Assembly: GCA_964544475.1 (NCBI GenBank)
Contig: CAZJBS010000017.1
Location: 10,745-74,744 of the forward strand
DNA length: 64,000 nt
Reading direction: 5' to 3'
Source: CAZJBS01 sp964544475
GTDB lineage: Bacteria > CLD3 > SB21
In this document: in pieces, positions 41,632 through 50,508 of the stretch
Layout of the letters: every line of letters begins with the position of its first letter
How positions within the stretch are numbered: position 1 is the stretch's first letter
Notes under the pieces: model-generated
Database searches by the model: none
Told to the model about the DNA's origin: nothing
Seen by the model: only the letters and a program-made list of their open reading frames with translations
Position numbers and translations under genes: made by a program

Positions 41632-41660
41632 TTGCATTCGTTTCGGCAAAGCCCTATATT
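41632..41660 (+). promoter_or_regulatory. Putative sigma-70-like promoter of clpP2-ferredoxin
   Basis: TTGCAT at 41632-41637 and TATATT at 41655-41660 with 17-bp spacing, 40 bp before the ATG at 41701 whose AGGAG is at about 41688. FCB promoters often differ from this consensus, so confidence is moderate. Confidence 0.45.
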
Positions 41661-41700
41661 GGCCCGGTTTTCAACCAGATCATGAACAAGGAGTCCGGGA

Positions 41701-42339
41701 ATGTCCGACGATCGTTTTGATGATATGAGACGCTTCAGAATGGATGAGGAGGAGGAAGACGAAAAACCGAAAGCCGACGAAAAGGAAGACGCTCTCATGA
41801 AAAAGATGATCGAGTTTTTCCTCAAGTCCCGCACGGTTCTGCTTTTCGAACAAATCGAACCCAAAGTGACCCGGCGCCTCATCAGCCAGTTGTTATTCCT
41901 GAACGCGCAGGATCCGAAGGCGGATATCAAGCTGTTCATCAATTCCCCCGGCGGCGTGGCTGACGACGGCCTGGCCATTTACGATACGATCAAATTGATC
42001 GATGCGCCGGTGAAGACCATCGTCTGCGGTCTCGCGGCGAGCGCGGCCGCCATTGTCCTCGTGGCGGCGAGAAAGGAAAACCGCCTTGCGCTTCCCAATT
42101 CCAGAATCATGATTCACCAGCCCCTCGGCGGCGTGCGCGGTTCCAGCAAGGATATCGAAATCAGCGCCACGCAGATCATTCGTCTCCGTGAATTGCTCAA
42201 CGATATTCTGTCCAAAGAGACGGGCCAGCCGATCGCCAAGGTGGCCGAAGATACCAACCGGGATTACTGGTTTACCTCCGAAGAGGCCAGACAGTATGGC
42301 ATGATTTCGCGCGTAGTCGAAAAACTGAGCGGCATCTGA
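41701..42339 (+). CDS. Divergent second ClpP-family serine protease
   Basis: 212 aa. Acidic low-complexity N-terminus (MDEEEEDEKPKADEKED) of about 30 residues, absent from usual ClpP, then the ClpP fold: FFLKSRTVLLFEQIEPKVTR, FINSPGGVADDGLAIYDTIK. The serine is kept in CGLAASAAAIVLVAA, where normal ClpP has GQAASMGA; the histidine is in IMIHQPLGG; the aspartate is in EDTNRDYWF. It could pair with another AAA+ partner or act with the main ClpP. Overlaps nothing; the 2Fe-2S gene starts after 1 bp. Confidence 0.92.
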   Translation: MSDDRFDDMRRFRMDEEEEDEKPKADEKEDALMKKMIEFFLKSRTVLLFEQIEPKVTRRLISQLLFLNAQDPKADIKLFINSPGGVADDGLAIYDTIKLIDAPVKTIVCGLAASAAAIVLVAARKENRLALPNSRIMIHQPLGGVRGSSKDIEISATQIIRLRELLNDILSKETGQPIAKVAEDTNRDYWFTSEEARQYGMISRVVEKLSGI

Positions 42340-42340
42340 C

Positions 42341-42700
42341 ATGGCTAAACTGCAGCATCATATATTTATCTGTCAGAATACCCGCGAGGCGGGGCATCCG
42401 AGGGGATCGTGTTGTCCGGCGGGCGACAATGCGCTGGTCAAACCTTTCAAAGCCGCGATCAAAAAGTACGGCGTCGACAGCGTCATTCGTGCCAACAAAT
42501 CCGGTTGTCTGGATCAGTGCGAACACGGCCCGACGGTCGTGATTTATCCGGATGCCATCTGGTACGGCGGCGTGCGGCCGGAAGACGCCGACGAAATCGT
42601 GGCCGCCATTTCAGAGGGCCGTATGGTGGAAAGGCTGGCTTTGAAGGAGAGTTGCATCAACACCGCCTCGTGCGAACACAAACCCGCCAGGACCGATTGA
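42341..42700 (+). CDS. Thioredoxin-like [2Fe-2S] ferredoxin
   Basis: 119 aa. Cysteine pattern FICQNTREAGHPRGSCCPAG (C-x11-C) and RANKSGCLDQCEHGPTVVIYP (C-x3-C) identifies the thioredoxin-fold 2Fe-2S ferredoxin family (NuoE-like/Aquifex Fd4). YPDAIWYGGVRPEDADEIVA completes the fold. It may donate electrons to unknown reductases. The gene is 1 bp after the ClpP paralogue, so they are an operon. The C-terminal tail (ESCINTASCEHKP) has two more cysteines. Confidence 0.9.
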   Translation: MAKLQHHIFICQNTREAGHPRGSCCPAGDNALVKPFKAAIKKYGVDSVIRANKSGCLDQCEHGPTVVIYPDAIWYGGVRPEDADEIVAAISEGRMVERLALKESCINTASCEHKPARTD

Positions 42701-42703
42701 CGA

Positions 42704-43969
42704 TTAGAGGTTTTCGATTTCCGACAGCACAAAATGCGAGCCGGTGATGACGATCAGGTCATCCCGGCTTCTTTGTTTTTTGGCCGTGGCGATGGCCTCG
42801 GACACACTGCCCGCCTCATGGGCAGGACGGCCCCAGTTTCGCGCCAGATCGGCCAGGATACCAGCGGGAAGGGCCCGTGGGCTTTCCGGCGTCACGGCAA
42901 TGACTTCATCGCACGCCGGCAAAATCTCATCCATGGCGGCTTCAAAATCCTTGTCAGCGAGCATGCCGATGATCAAAATCACCCGTTGAAATCTGGTCTC
43001 GCCGAATTCCTCAATCGCGAGCCGCAAACGCCGCAGTCCGGCCGGATTGTGCGCCGCATCCACCAGCACGTGGGGTTCCAGCCATTGCAGGCGGCCTTTC
43101 CAGACGACCTGCTGCAATCCGAGCCGGACGGCCTGATCAGGAACCAGAAACAACGGTTGACGGTGCAAAGTCAGGATGGCCAGGGCGGCATTGGTGACCT
43201 GATGCCGGCCGTGAAGGTGAACCGCGACGCCGGCGAGTTCGAAGTGGTCCGGGACCAAACGCACGTCGAACAGCCCGCCTTCCGATGTTGATTGAATGTG
43301 TTCGATCTGGATCACGTCGTCAAAGTACGTCAGGCGCGCTTGTCTTTCGGAAGCCAGGCGGTCGAATACGTCACGGCAGGATTCATCCACCGGGCCAATG
43401 ACGCACGGCGTCGCCGGTTTGATGATGCCCCCTTTTTCAAAAGCGATGCCGGCGAGAGTCTCACCGAGATGTTCGGTATGCTCCAGATCGATATTGGTGA
43501 TGACGGAAACCAACGGGTCGACCACGTTGGTGGCGTCGAGCCTTCCACCCAGCCCGGTTTCAACAATGGCCACGTCCACCTGCGAGGCTGCAAAATATTC
43601 GAAGGCCATGACGGTGGTGGCCTCAAAGAACGTGCACCGCAGATTGTCGATGGAAGGCCGCATCCGGTCCGTCAACTGAATGATATCGTTTTCGCCGACC
43701 GGTTGTCCATTGACACGGATGCGCTCTGAAAAACGACGGAGATGCGGCGACGTGTAGAGCCCGGTACGAAAACCGGCGGCCTGGAACATCGCGGCCAGCA
43801 TCGCGCAGGTGGAACCCTTGCCGTTGGTGCCGGCGACGTGGACGACCGGAAAGCGCCGATGGGGATTGTGCATGAACTCCAACAACGCGACCGTGTTGTC
43901 CAGGCCAAGTTTCATGCCGAAGAACTGGAGTTCGTAGAGATATTTCAGCGTGGCTTCAAGCGCGCTCAT
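42704..43969 (-). CDS. folC: Folylpolyglutamate / dihydrofolate synthase
   Basis: 421 aa. Mur-ligase fold. Elements: LEFMHNPHRRFPVVHVAGTNGKGS (P-loop GTNGKGST), YTSPHLRRFSERIRVNG, VAIVETGLGGRLDATNVV, TNIDLEHTEHLG, and C-terminal VLVDAAHNPAGL. Adds glutamate to folates and probably acts on dihydropteroate. The ATG at 43969 is used because the longer frame starts inside the terminator hairpin. Converges with the ferredoxin gene, with only 3 bp between stops. Confidence 0.95.
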   Translation of the reverse strand: MSALEATLKYLYELQFFGMKLGLDNTVALLEFMHNPHRRFPVVHVAGTNGKGSTCAMLAAMFQAAGFRTGLYTSPHLRRFSERIRVNGQPVGENDIIQLTDRMRPSIDNLRCTFFEATTVMAFEYFAASQVDVAIVETGLGGRLDATNVVDPLVSVITNIDLEHTEHLGETLAGIAFEKGGIIKPATPCVIGPVDESCRDVFDRLASERQARLTYFDDVIQIEHIQSTSEGGLFDVRLVPDHFELAGVAVHLHGRHQVTNAALAILTLHRQPLFLVPDQAVRLGLQQVVWKGRLQWLEPHVLVDAAHNPAGLRRLRLAIEEFGETRFQRVILIIGMLADKDFEAAMDEILPACDEVIAVTPESPRALPAGILADLARNWGRPAHEAGSVSEAIATAKKQRSRDDLIVITGSHFVLSEIENL

Positions 43970-44000
43970 GAGGTTTGATACCGTTCGGACTGATGCCAAC

Positions 44001-44034
44001 AAAAAAACCAGCGAGAGGGCTCACTGGTTTTTTT
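44001..44034. terminator. Bidirectional terminator between nuoB and folC
   Basis: Hairpin AAAAAAACCAGcGAG / CTCaCTGGTTTTTTT with loop AGGG. It follows the nuoB stop (44053) and precedes folC; a T-run on either strand lets it work both ways. It separates the folC transcript from nuoB. Confidence 0.85.
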
Positions 44035-44052
44035 CGGAATATGTTTTGTTTT

Positions 44053-44628
44053 TTAGTCGTATTTGCCGGTGATGACTTCCGAAACCAGGTCGCCCTTGCG
44101 GTCGGCCAGGCCGATCTTGTGGTCGCCATACATGCCATCGTCCCTGGCGTCGCGCCGGTACACGGCTTCTTTTTTGGCGATGAGTTGTTGAATCTTCATG
44201 AGGCCTTCGATCAATCCTTCGGGCCGCGGCGGGCAACCCGGAATGTAGACGTCGACGGGAATGAATTGATCGACGCCCTGAATGAGCGTGTAGGTATTGA
44301 AGAAACCGCCGGTCGAGGCGCAGGCGCCCATGGAGATGCACCATTTGGGATCCGGCATCTGGTCCCAGATGCGTTTGAGCACCGGCATCATCTTGATGGA
44401 TACGCGGCCGGACACGATCATGAGGTCGGATTGGCGGGGCGAAAACCGGATGGCTTCGGCGCCGAAACGGGACATGTCATAGCGCGGACCGAGCGCCGCC
44501 ATCATTTCGATGGCGCAGCACGCCGTGCCGAAGGGCATCGGCCAGAGGGAATTGCGACGTCCCCAATCAAACACCGCTTCGACCGTGGACGTCAGGAAGG
44601 ATTCCTTCATTTCTTTGGTTAGATCCAT
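44053..44628 (-). CDS. nuoB: NADH-quinone oxidoreductase subunit B (orphan)
   Basis: 191 aa. The N2-cluster subunit of complex I. Ligand cysteines: MPFGTACCAIEMMAALGPRY (CC), ISMGACASTGG and VDVYIPGCPPRPEGLIEGLM. Length is standard. ATG 44628 is used (AAAGGTG upstream). Complex I genes normally sit in nuoABCD clusters, but the neighbours here are SOD and folC, with a terminator directly after. Either nuo genes are dispersed in this genome or this is an extra copy. Confidence 0.95.
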   Translation of the reverse strand: MDLTKEMKESFLTSTVEAVFDWGRRNSLWPMPFGTACCAIEMMAALGPRYDMSRFGAEAIRFSPRQSDLMIVSGRVSIKMMPVLKRIWDQMPDPKWCISMGACASTGGFFNTYTLIQGVDQFIPVDVYIPGCPPRPEGLIEGLMKIQQLIAKKEAVYRRDARDDGMYGDHKIGLADRKGDLVSEVITGKYD

Positions 44629-44644
44629 CACGGCACCTTTATGA

Positions 44645-45256
44645 TTACCTGGCTTTGCTGTAATACTCGGCCACTTTGGTCCAGTTCACGACACTCCAGA
44701 ATGCCGCGACATAATCCGGCCGGCGATTCTGGTATTTGAGATAATAGGCGTGTTCCCACACGTCCAGACCGAGAATCGGTTTCAGTTTGTCCGACAGGGG
44801 GCTGTCCTGATTGGCAGTGCTGGTCACGACGAGTTCGCCTTTGCCGTCCACGCAAAGCCAGGCCCACCCGCTTCCAAACCGCGTCGTCGCCGCCTTGCCG
44901 AATTCGGTCTTGAAATTATCGAACGATCCGAATTTGGCTTTGATGGCGTCGCCGAGGGGACCTTTGGGTTCTCCGCCGGCGTTCGGTCCCATGACGGTCC
45001 AGAAGAAACTGTGATTGGCATGACCGCCCGCGTTGTTGCGGATGGCGCCGCGAATATCTTCGGGCACGGCATTCAGATCGGCAATAAGTTCCTCGGCGGT
45101 CCTGGATGCGAGGTTTGGATGTTTCTCGAGAGCCGCATTGGCATTATTAATATAGGCCTGGTGATGCTTCGTGTGATGAATGGTCATCGTGGTTTCATCG
45201 ATGTGCGGCTCGAGGGCATTGTACGGGTATGGCAAAGGAGGCAGTGTGAAAGCCAT
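44645..45256 (-). CDS. Superoxide dismutase, Mn/Fe type
   Basis: 203 aa. Dismutates superoxide. Metal ligands: His in IHHTKHHQAYINNANAAL, His in NNAGGHANHSFFW, and Asp/His in LGLDVWEHAYYLKY. The GGHANH wording together with STANQDSPL (Gln near position 146 in SOD numbering) points to Mn-dependence rather than Fe. AGGAG precedes the ATG at 45256. It lies 16 bp upstream of nuoB on the same strand. Confidence 0.95.
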   Translation of the reverse strand: MAFTLPPLPYPYNALEPHIDETTMTIHHTKHHQAYINNANAALEKHPNLASRTAEELIADLNAVPEDIRGAIRNNAGGHANHSFFWTVMGPNAGGEPKGPLGDAIKAKFGSFDNFKTEFGKAATTRFGSGWAWLCVDGKGELVVTSTANQDSPLSDKLKPILGLDVWEHAYYLKYQNRRPDYVAAFWSVVNWTKVAEYYSKAR

Positions 45257-45449
45257 GCGTATCTCCTATATGAAAAGCTTGGAATGTCGTTGATTCAAAG
45301 ACGCCATTAACTTATCAAAAAAGGCCGTTTGTTGCAATTCTAATTTTCACTCGGGCCTGAGGGGGAAAATAATCATTTGCCCGGCAATTCATGAAATCGT
45401 ATTTTTGTCATAGCGGTCCTTCACGTCCGCCAAACCTCGAGGGAGGTGT
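45257..45449. other. Divergent promoter region between SOD and the decayed secreted-protein gene
   Basis: 193 bp. It should contain the SOD promoter (minus) and the promoter for the gene at 45450 (plus), which has a strong GAGGGAGGTG ribosome-binding site. I see no clear operator or hairpin. Confidence 0.4.
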
Positions 45450-46305
45450 ATGATGAAAATCCTTTCCAGCCTCCGGATGATCATTCTGGTGATACCCGTG
45501 GCGTATGCGATCGGCCAGAATCCACATGACGCATGGAATTACACTTACTATCGAAGTACCGATCCCGGCGGTCCGGTATTCCATTGGGTCGATATTACTA
45601 CGACAGGCTCATTGGCAACGGGTTTGACCGACGACAACAATGTCGGTCCTTATCCCATGGGGTTCACCTTTCCATGGTATGAGTCGGGATTTAATACGTT
45701 CAGAATAGGCTCGAACGGATATATCACACGCTGCAGTCTCATACTTCAATACCCCGTCACCGCCAACAGCAATGAAGAATTCCTCACCTCCAGAAACAAT
45801 TATTGAGGAGCTATCTATAAATGAGATGCGATTCCAGCCGCCAGTCATCATCATGGTCCGGGATGCCAGGACCTGACCTGGAGCGCCGATTTCATATCGA
45901 CTGTGGGCATACAATTCATACAACGGAACCTGGAATCGTCATCCATATCACCGATCACGAGATGTGATGGTTCGGGCCATTGTGACACCGCAAGCTGAAA
46001 ATCACGTCATGGACTCCAAAGGACAGACGTCCTTTGTCCTGCTTCAGAATCATCCCAACCCCTTTAATCCTTCGACTACTATCGAATATTTTCTTCCGCG
46101 AATGGGCAAGGTCGATCTAAGGATATTCAATATCCTGGGCGAGGAGGTGCGGCAGCTTGTCGATGGAGAGGAAAACGTGGGTACACAGCGCGTCATATGG
46201 GATGGACGCGACAACTTTGGACGGGCCGTGAGCAGCGGCGTATACGTGTACCGCCTGCGCTGCGGCGCAGACGTAAAGACGGCAAAGATGACGTTGTTAA
46301 GGTGA
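45450..46305 (+). pseudogene. Decayed type IX-style secreted protein gene
   Basis: Strong Shine-Dalgarno and signal peptide start an intact 118-codon frame (SLRMIILVIPVAYAIGQ, then FHWVDITTTGSLATG and GSNGYITRC), typical of large secreted proteins. That frame ends at 45804-45806. The rest continues in another frame after a shift near 45780, has an in-frame TGA at 45874-45876, and ends with a full sorting domain (FVLLQNHPNPFNPSTTIEYF, EVRQLVDGEENV, SSGVYVYRLR, KMTLLR). The large middle is lost, so it looks like a collapsed paralogue of the next gene's class. Sequencing error could explain the TGA or shift but not the short middle. Confidence 0.7.
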
Positions 46306-46351
46306 TGAAAACGATTTCTCGTGTGAGACAAATAACATCAAAGGAGGCGTT

Positions 46352-49288
46352 ATGATTTCACGTACCATTCTCATCGTGCTGACATTTCTTTTCCTTATGC
46401 CGATTCACGTGTTCGGCCAATATGCCGGCACGTACAGTATCGGATCGGCAGGACATTTCACCACCATAGCCGCCGCTTTCGATTCGCTGGAAACCTACGG
46501 CATCAACGGGCCGGTGGTACTTGAACTGACGGACGCCGCGTACTCGGCCGGAGGGCGTCGCGTTTCCTACATTCCGGGCACGTCGGATGTCCAAACTGTC
46601 ACGCTCAAGCCGGCGGCCGGCGTATTTCCGGAAATCACCTATACAGTACTCTCTGGCGATTCGGCGGCGTTTCTTTTCCGGGGCGCGAGGTATGTCACCA
46701 TCGACGGATCCAACAACGGGACGGATTCGCGCGACCTAACCATGACGGTGACATCCTCCCTGACGGTCTTCAATGCCATCTACATCATGGGTTCCCGCTA
46801 CATCACCGTCAAGAATTGCATCATCCACATGCCGCAGACCGGCACGTCGGTATCCACGGGCGCGGTACGATTGTATTACAATACCGGCAACACTCAGAGC
46901 CTCAGCAGCGATATCGTGATTGAAAACAATCGTATGATGGGCGGAGGGGCCTGCGTGTATTCTTTCTCCACCAGCGGCTTGGGCAACCATGAAAATCTGT
47001 ACATCCTGAACAACGAAATGGGCAGCGCCGCGCCGGGCGACTCGATTCAGAATGGCATCTACTCGGCGTACAACACCAATATTCAGGTACAGGGTAACCG
47101 AATCTCCGTACACAACCGCTCGGCTACCGTGCGGGGCATTTACTTCGGCTCGGGCACCCGGGACGCCGTAGCCGAAGGCAACGAAATCGAAGTTTTTGTG
47201 GACCAGCAGACGACCAACGCCTACGGGATACTTGTCACAAACTCCTCTGCCGGCAATGGCGCAAAACTGTTCAACAACTGGATCAAGGGCCTTCGCAATG
47301 TCATTCCGACCACGGGTGCAAGCGGCCACGAGCATGCCATACGCATCGAGAACACCCCCGCCGGAACCACCGACACCGTCGCCTTCAACTCGATCTACAT
47401 CGACGGGACCAGCGCCAAGAATACCAATGTTTTCGCCGTCATGATCAATAATGGCACCGGCGACGGCAATGCCGTGGTGATGAATAATATCATACAGATG
47501 GCCGGCTTGCGCGGAACCACGGGATCGATCGTCGGCATTGCGCGCCTCAGTACGTACACGGGCCTTCAGTCCAATTACAATGATATCTGGCTGGACAGCG
47601 CGGGGGCGTCGACCCGGCGTATGGTCGGCGCTTTTCATACGGGCGGCACGACCGTGACAAGCCCCTACTACACCCTTGCGGAATGGCAGGCCGCGTCGTC
47701 CGGCGACGCCAACTCCCACTCTGTGAATCCCCATTTTGTGAGTCTCGTGGACGGTGAAGTGGATCTTCATCTGACCGACTCGACCGCCCTGCAATCGCCG
47801 GAAATTCTGGATGCGGCGGCATGGCTCGGAGCGACCTTTGCGTATGACAAGGACGACGTGGCAAGGAGTGCGACACCGGACATCGGATCCGTCGAGTTCG
47901 AAGGTCCGGGTGGGCCCCCGAGCCCGGTGCATCTGCTCTCACCGCCGGACGGCATCCGCTATATGACGCACCCGGCCGGTTACGAGGATGTGACGTTTTC
48001 GTGGACGCGGGCTATCGATCCGGATGGAGATGAAGTAACTTACTACATCCAGGTGGACACATCCACCTCGTTTTTGCTGGGTTTTGGAGAGAATGAAAAC
48101 GACACGGCTTTTACCGTTTATACGGCCGATCTGGATTGGCTGGCCAACGACCTGGGCGTCGCACCGGGCGATTCCGTAGTGCTGTTTTGGAGAATCCTGT
48201 CGTACGACATGACCGGCGAAACCGCGAGCCTGGACACCTTCGCCATCCACGTTGTACGCGAAGTCACCGGCGGTACATTTTATGCCTTAGTGACGGGACA
48301 GCATGAAGTGCCCCCGGTATACGACGACAGCGAAGCCGAAGGGGCTTTTGCCCTTACGGCGGATTCGACCGCGCTGCATTTCATCGTGTATGTCTATGAC
48401 CTGCCATCTCCGGTGACGGGAGCACACATACACGTCGGCGCTCCCGGTGTGAACGGAACTGCCGTGCGAACGCTGGCATTCGGTGAGAATATGGCGGGAG
48501 GCACGTGGACGGCCGCCGACGGTGAACCATTCACCCCTGGGCGCCTGAACGAATTGCTTGAAGGACTCTTGTACGTCAACCTGCACACCGACGATTATCC
48601 CGGTGGCCATATTCGCGGACAAGTGGTGGGAGATCCGTACTGGTATTTGAACGAACCCTACAACCTGACGGCATCCAGCGGCGACGGCTACGTCCATCTT
48701 GACTGGAACAGTCCCGACGAAGGTGATGTGACCAAACCGACATCGGCGAGGCCATTCCGCCGTCGTCCCGGATCCACGGTCGGCGACGGACCTGCGCTTA
48801 CAGGGTACAATGTGTACCGGTCCGAGAATGATACGACATGGAACATGGTGGCTCACATCGATACCACATCGTTATGGCTGGATTCATCCGTCACGATAGG
48901 ACATGTCTACTCGTATTTCGTCACGGCCATTTATGACATCGGCCAAAGCCATCGGACGGACGTCGTGGACATCAGCCCGGTCGTGGGCATCGGCCACGGG
49001 GATCGACCTCTGAAATTCACGTTGTACCAGAATCATCCCAATCCATTCAATCCCGCCAGCACGATTCGATTTGATCTGGCGGAACCCGCGGCAACGAAGT
49101 TGGAGATATTCAATGTGCTCGGGCAGCGCGTGAAGACGCTGGTGAATGAAAACCTCGGAGCGGGTGAACATACCGTTTCATGGCGCGGCGAGGACGATCT
49201 TGGCCGGAAAGTCGCTTCCGGCGTCTACATGTACCGGCTGCAGTCCGGATCGCGCACGACGGTGAGAAAGATGATGCTGGTGAAGTAA
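46352..49288 (+). CDS. Large secreted beta-helix / CHRD / Fn3 protein with type IX-style sorting domain
   Basis: 978 aa, with AAAGGAGG before the ATG. Signal peptide 1-22 (ILIVLTFLFLMPIHVFGQ). Residues ~100-440 look like a parallel beta-helix (repeated xxITVKNCIIHM, DIVIENNRMMG, NLYILNNEMG). A Fn3-like segment near 540-640 is followed by a CHRD domain at about 645-755 (YALVTGQHEVPPVYDD, AHIHVGAPGVNGTAV, GGHIRGQVVG), a second Fn3-like domain, and the sorting domain at about 890-978 (FTLYQNHPNPFNPASTIRFD, KMMLVK). Probably exported to or across the outer surface; ligand unknown. Downstream is 67 bp, then the convergent yjbQ. Confidence 0.92.
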   Translation: MISRTILIVLTFLFLMPIHVFGQYAGTYSIGSAGHFTTIAAAFDSLETYGINGPVVLELTDAAYSAGGRRVSYIPGTSDVQTVTLKPAAGVFPEITYTVLSGDSAAFLFRGARYVTIDGSNNGTDSRDLTMTVTSSLTVFNAIYIMGSRYITVKNCIIHMPQTGTSVSTGAVRLYYNTGNTQSLSSDIVIENNRMMGGGACVYSFSTSGLGNHENLYILNNEMGSAAPGDSIQNGIYSAYNTNIQVQGNRISVHNRSATVRGIYFGSGTRDAVAEGNEIEVFVDQQTTNAYGILVTNSSAGNGAKLFNNWIKGLRNVIPTTGASGHEHAIRIENTPAGTTDTVAFNSIYIDGTSAKNTNVFAVMINNGTGDGNAVVMNNIIQMAGLRGTTGSIVGIARLSTYTGLQSNYNDIWLDSAGASTRRMVGAFHTGGTTVTSPYYTLAEWQAASSGDANSHSVNPHFVSLVDGEVDLHLTDSTALQSPEILDAAAWLGATFAYDKDDVARSATPDIGSVEFEGPGGPPSPVHLLSPPDGIRYMTHPAGYEDVTFSWTRAIDPDGDEVTYYIQVDTSTSFLLGFGENENDTAFTVYTADLDWLANDLGVAPGDSVVLFWRILSYDMTGETASLDTFAIHVVREVTGGTFYALVTGQHEVPPVYDDSEAEGAFALTADSTALHFIVYVYDLPSPVTGAHIHVGAPGVNGTAVRTLAFGENMAGGTWTAADGEPFTPGRLNELLEGLLYVNLHTDDYPGGHIRGQVVGDPYWYLNEPYNLTASSGDGYVHLDWNSPDEGDVTKPTSARPFRRRPGSTVGDGPALTGYNVYRSENDTTWNMVAHIDTTSLWLDSSVTIGHVYSYFVTAIYDIGQSHRTDVVDISPVVGIGHGDRPLKFTLYQNHPNPFNPASTIRFDLAEPAATKLEIFNVLGQRVKTLVNENLGAGEHTVSWRGEDDLGRKVASGVYMYRLQSGSRTTVRKMMLVK

Positions 49289-49355
49289 TTCAGGCATGGT
49301 GGGGTAATAGCGACCGTTCCAGGCGGTGGGAGACTGACGAACACGACAAAGCGGC

Positions 49356-49769
49356 TTACGCCCCCATCACCTTGACGATTACGCGTTTCTTGCGCTGGCC
49401 GTCGAATTCGGCATAATAGATCTGTTGCCAGGGGCCGAAGTCGAGGCGGCCTTTCGTGATCGGCGCGATGATCTCGTGGTGCAGGATCAGATTTTTGAGA
49501 TGGGCGTCGGCATTGTCCTCCCCCGTGCGGTGATGCCGATAATGCGGGTCCGGAGGCGCAAGTTTGTCGAGCCAGGCATCGATGTCCTGTATCAGGCCGG
49601 ACTCTGCGTCGTTGACATACACGGCGGCGGTGATGTGCATCGCCGACACGAGCACCATGCCTTCCTGAACCCCCGACTTGGTTACGATCGCTTCGATCTC
49701 ATCGGTGATGTTTATGTACTCGCGACGTTTCTTTGTATTGAACCACAGATACTCGGTATGCGTTTTCAT
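49356..49769 (-). CDS. YjbQ family protein (UPF0047, secondary thiamine-phosphate synthase)
   Basis: 137 aa from ATG 49769. Signature: LVSAMHITAAVYVNDAESGL, HYRHHRTGEDNADAHLKNLI, GRLDFGPWQQIYYAEFDGQR. Family proteins show thiamine-phosphate synthase-like activity and bind metal ions through the histidines. The start shares four bases with the lepB stop (ATGA), so it is in the operon with both signal peptidases. It ends just before the convergent secreted-protein gene. Confidence 0.93.
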   Translation of the reverse strand: MKTHTEYLWFNTKKRREYINITDEIEAIVTKSGVQEGMVLVSAMHITAAVYVNDAESGLIQDIDAWLDKLAPPDPHYRHHRTGEDNADAHLKNLILHHEIIAPITKGRLDFGPWQQIYYAEFDGQRKKRVIVKVMGA

Positions 49770-50506
49770 TCGATGATCTTTCCGATGCGGTTCCAGCGAA
49801 TATCCAGCGGATCGTTGGGGGACGCCGACCAGTAGACGCACATCGCTTCGCCGATGACGTTGTCAAGCGGTATGAATCCCCAATGCCGGCTGTCATAACT
49901 GCGGTCGCGATTGTCCCCCATGGCAAACAGCGTACCCTCCGGCACGGTCACCGGTCCATAATTGTCCCTGCTGCCGGCATGTTTCGGATAGACGCCATCG
50001 TAACCTTTGTCGCGTGCAAGGGTGTCGGGATCCTCAAATTTCAAACCGGCCGGATCGGCAATGACACGAAAAGACTCCCCATCCACAAAGACCTCTTTGT
50101 TTCGAATCTCCACGGTCTGGCCTTCCGTCGCTATGCAGCGTTTGATGTAGTCGATGCTCGGATCCTGCGGATGCCGGAATACGATCACATCGCCCGGTTT
50201 CGGCTGGCGAAGGCCCGGCAAACGCCAGTGCCTGAGTGGAATGTCCGTCCATGGCACGTATTCGGGTGTCTGCGCGCCGTAGATGAACTTGTTGACCAGC
50301 AGAAAATCCCCGATGAGCAGCGTGTCTTCCATGGAGCCGGTCGGAATCTTGAAGGCCTGCAGGAAAAACGCTTTGATGACAAAAGCAAAAACCAGCGCGA
50401 ACCCTGCAATCTGCAACAGTTCTTTGAGCCGATTGCGATGGGTTGGGGTGCGATCCGCCGGATCCGTGGCCGGCCCATTCGTGCTATCGTCCGTGATCTC
50501 CGTCAT
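49766..50506 (-). CDS. lepB: Signal peptidase I (second of tandem pair)
   Basis: 246 aa. One N-terminal TM helix (LLQIAGFALVFAFVIKAFFL), then the catalytic serine in KIPTGSMEDTLLIGD and lysine in SIDYIKRCIA; the box E wording is AMGDNRDRSYDSRHWG. Cleaves Sec signal peptides at the periplasmic face. The ATG at 50506 lies 2 bp after the stop of the other lepB. The protein is shorter than its partner, lacking the ~60-residue insertion after the lysine. Confidence 0.96.
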   Translation of the reverse strand: MTEITDDSTNGPATDPADRTPTHRNRLKELLQIAGFALVFAFVIKAFFLQAFKIPTGSMEDTLLIGDFLLVNKFIYGAQTPEYVPWTDIPLRHWRLPGLRQPKPGDVIVFRHPQDPSIDYIKRCIATEGQTVEIRNKEVFVDGESFRVIADPAGLKFEDPDTLARDKGYDGVYPKHAGSRDNYGPVTVPEGTLFAMGDNRDRSYDSRHWGFIPLDNVIGEAMCVYWSASPNDPLDIRWNRIGKIIE

Positions 50507-50508
50507 GG

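Noticed and set aside
45609..45923. A 104-codon minus-strand frame within the decayed secreted-protein gene
   Set aside because: Shadow of the plus-strand leader and fragment; no start signal or signal peptide.
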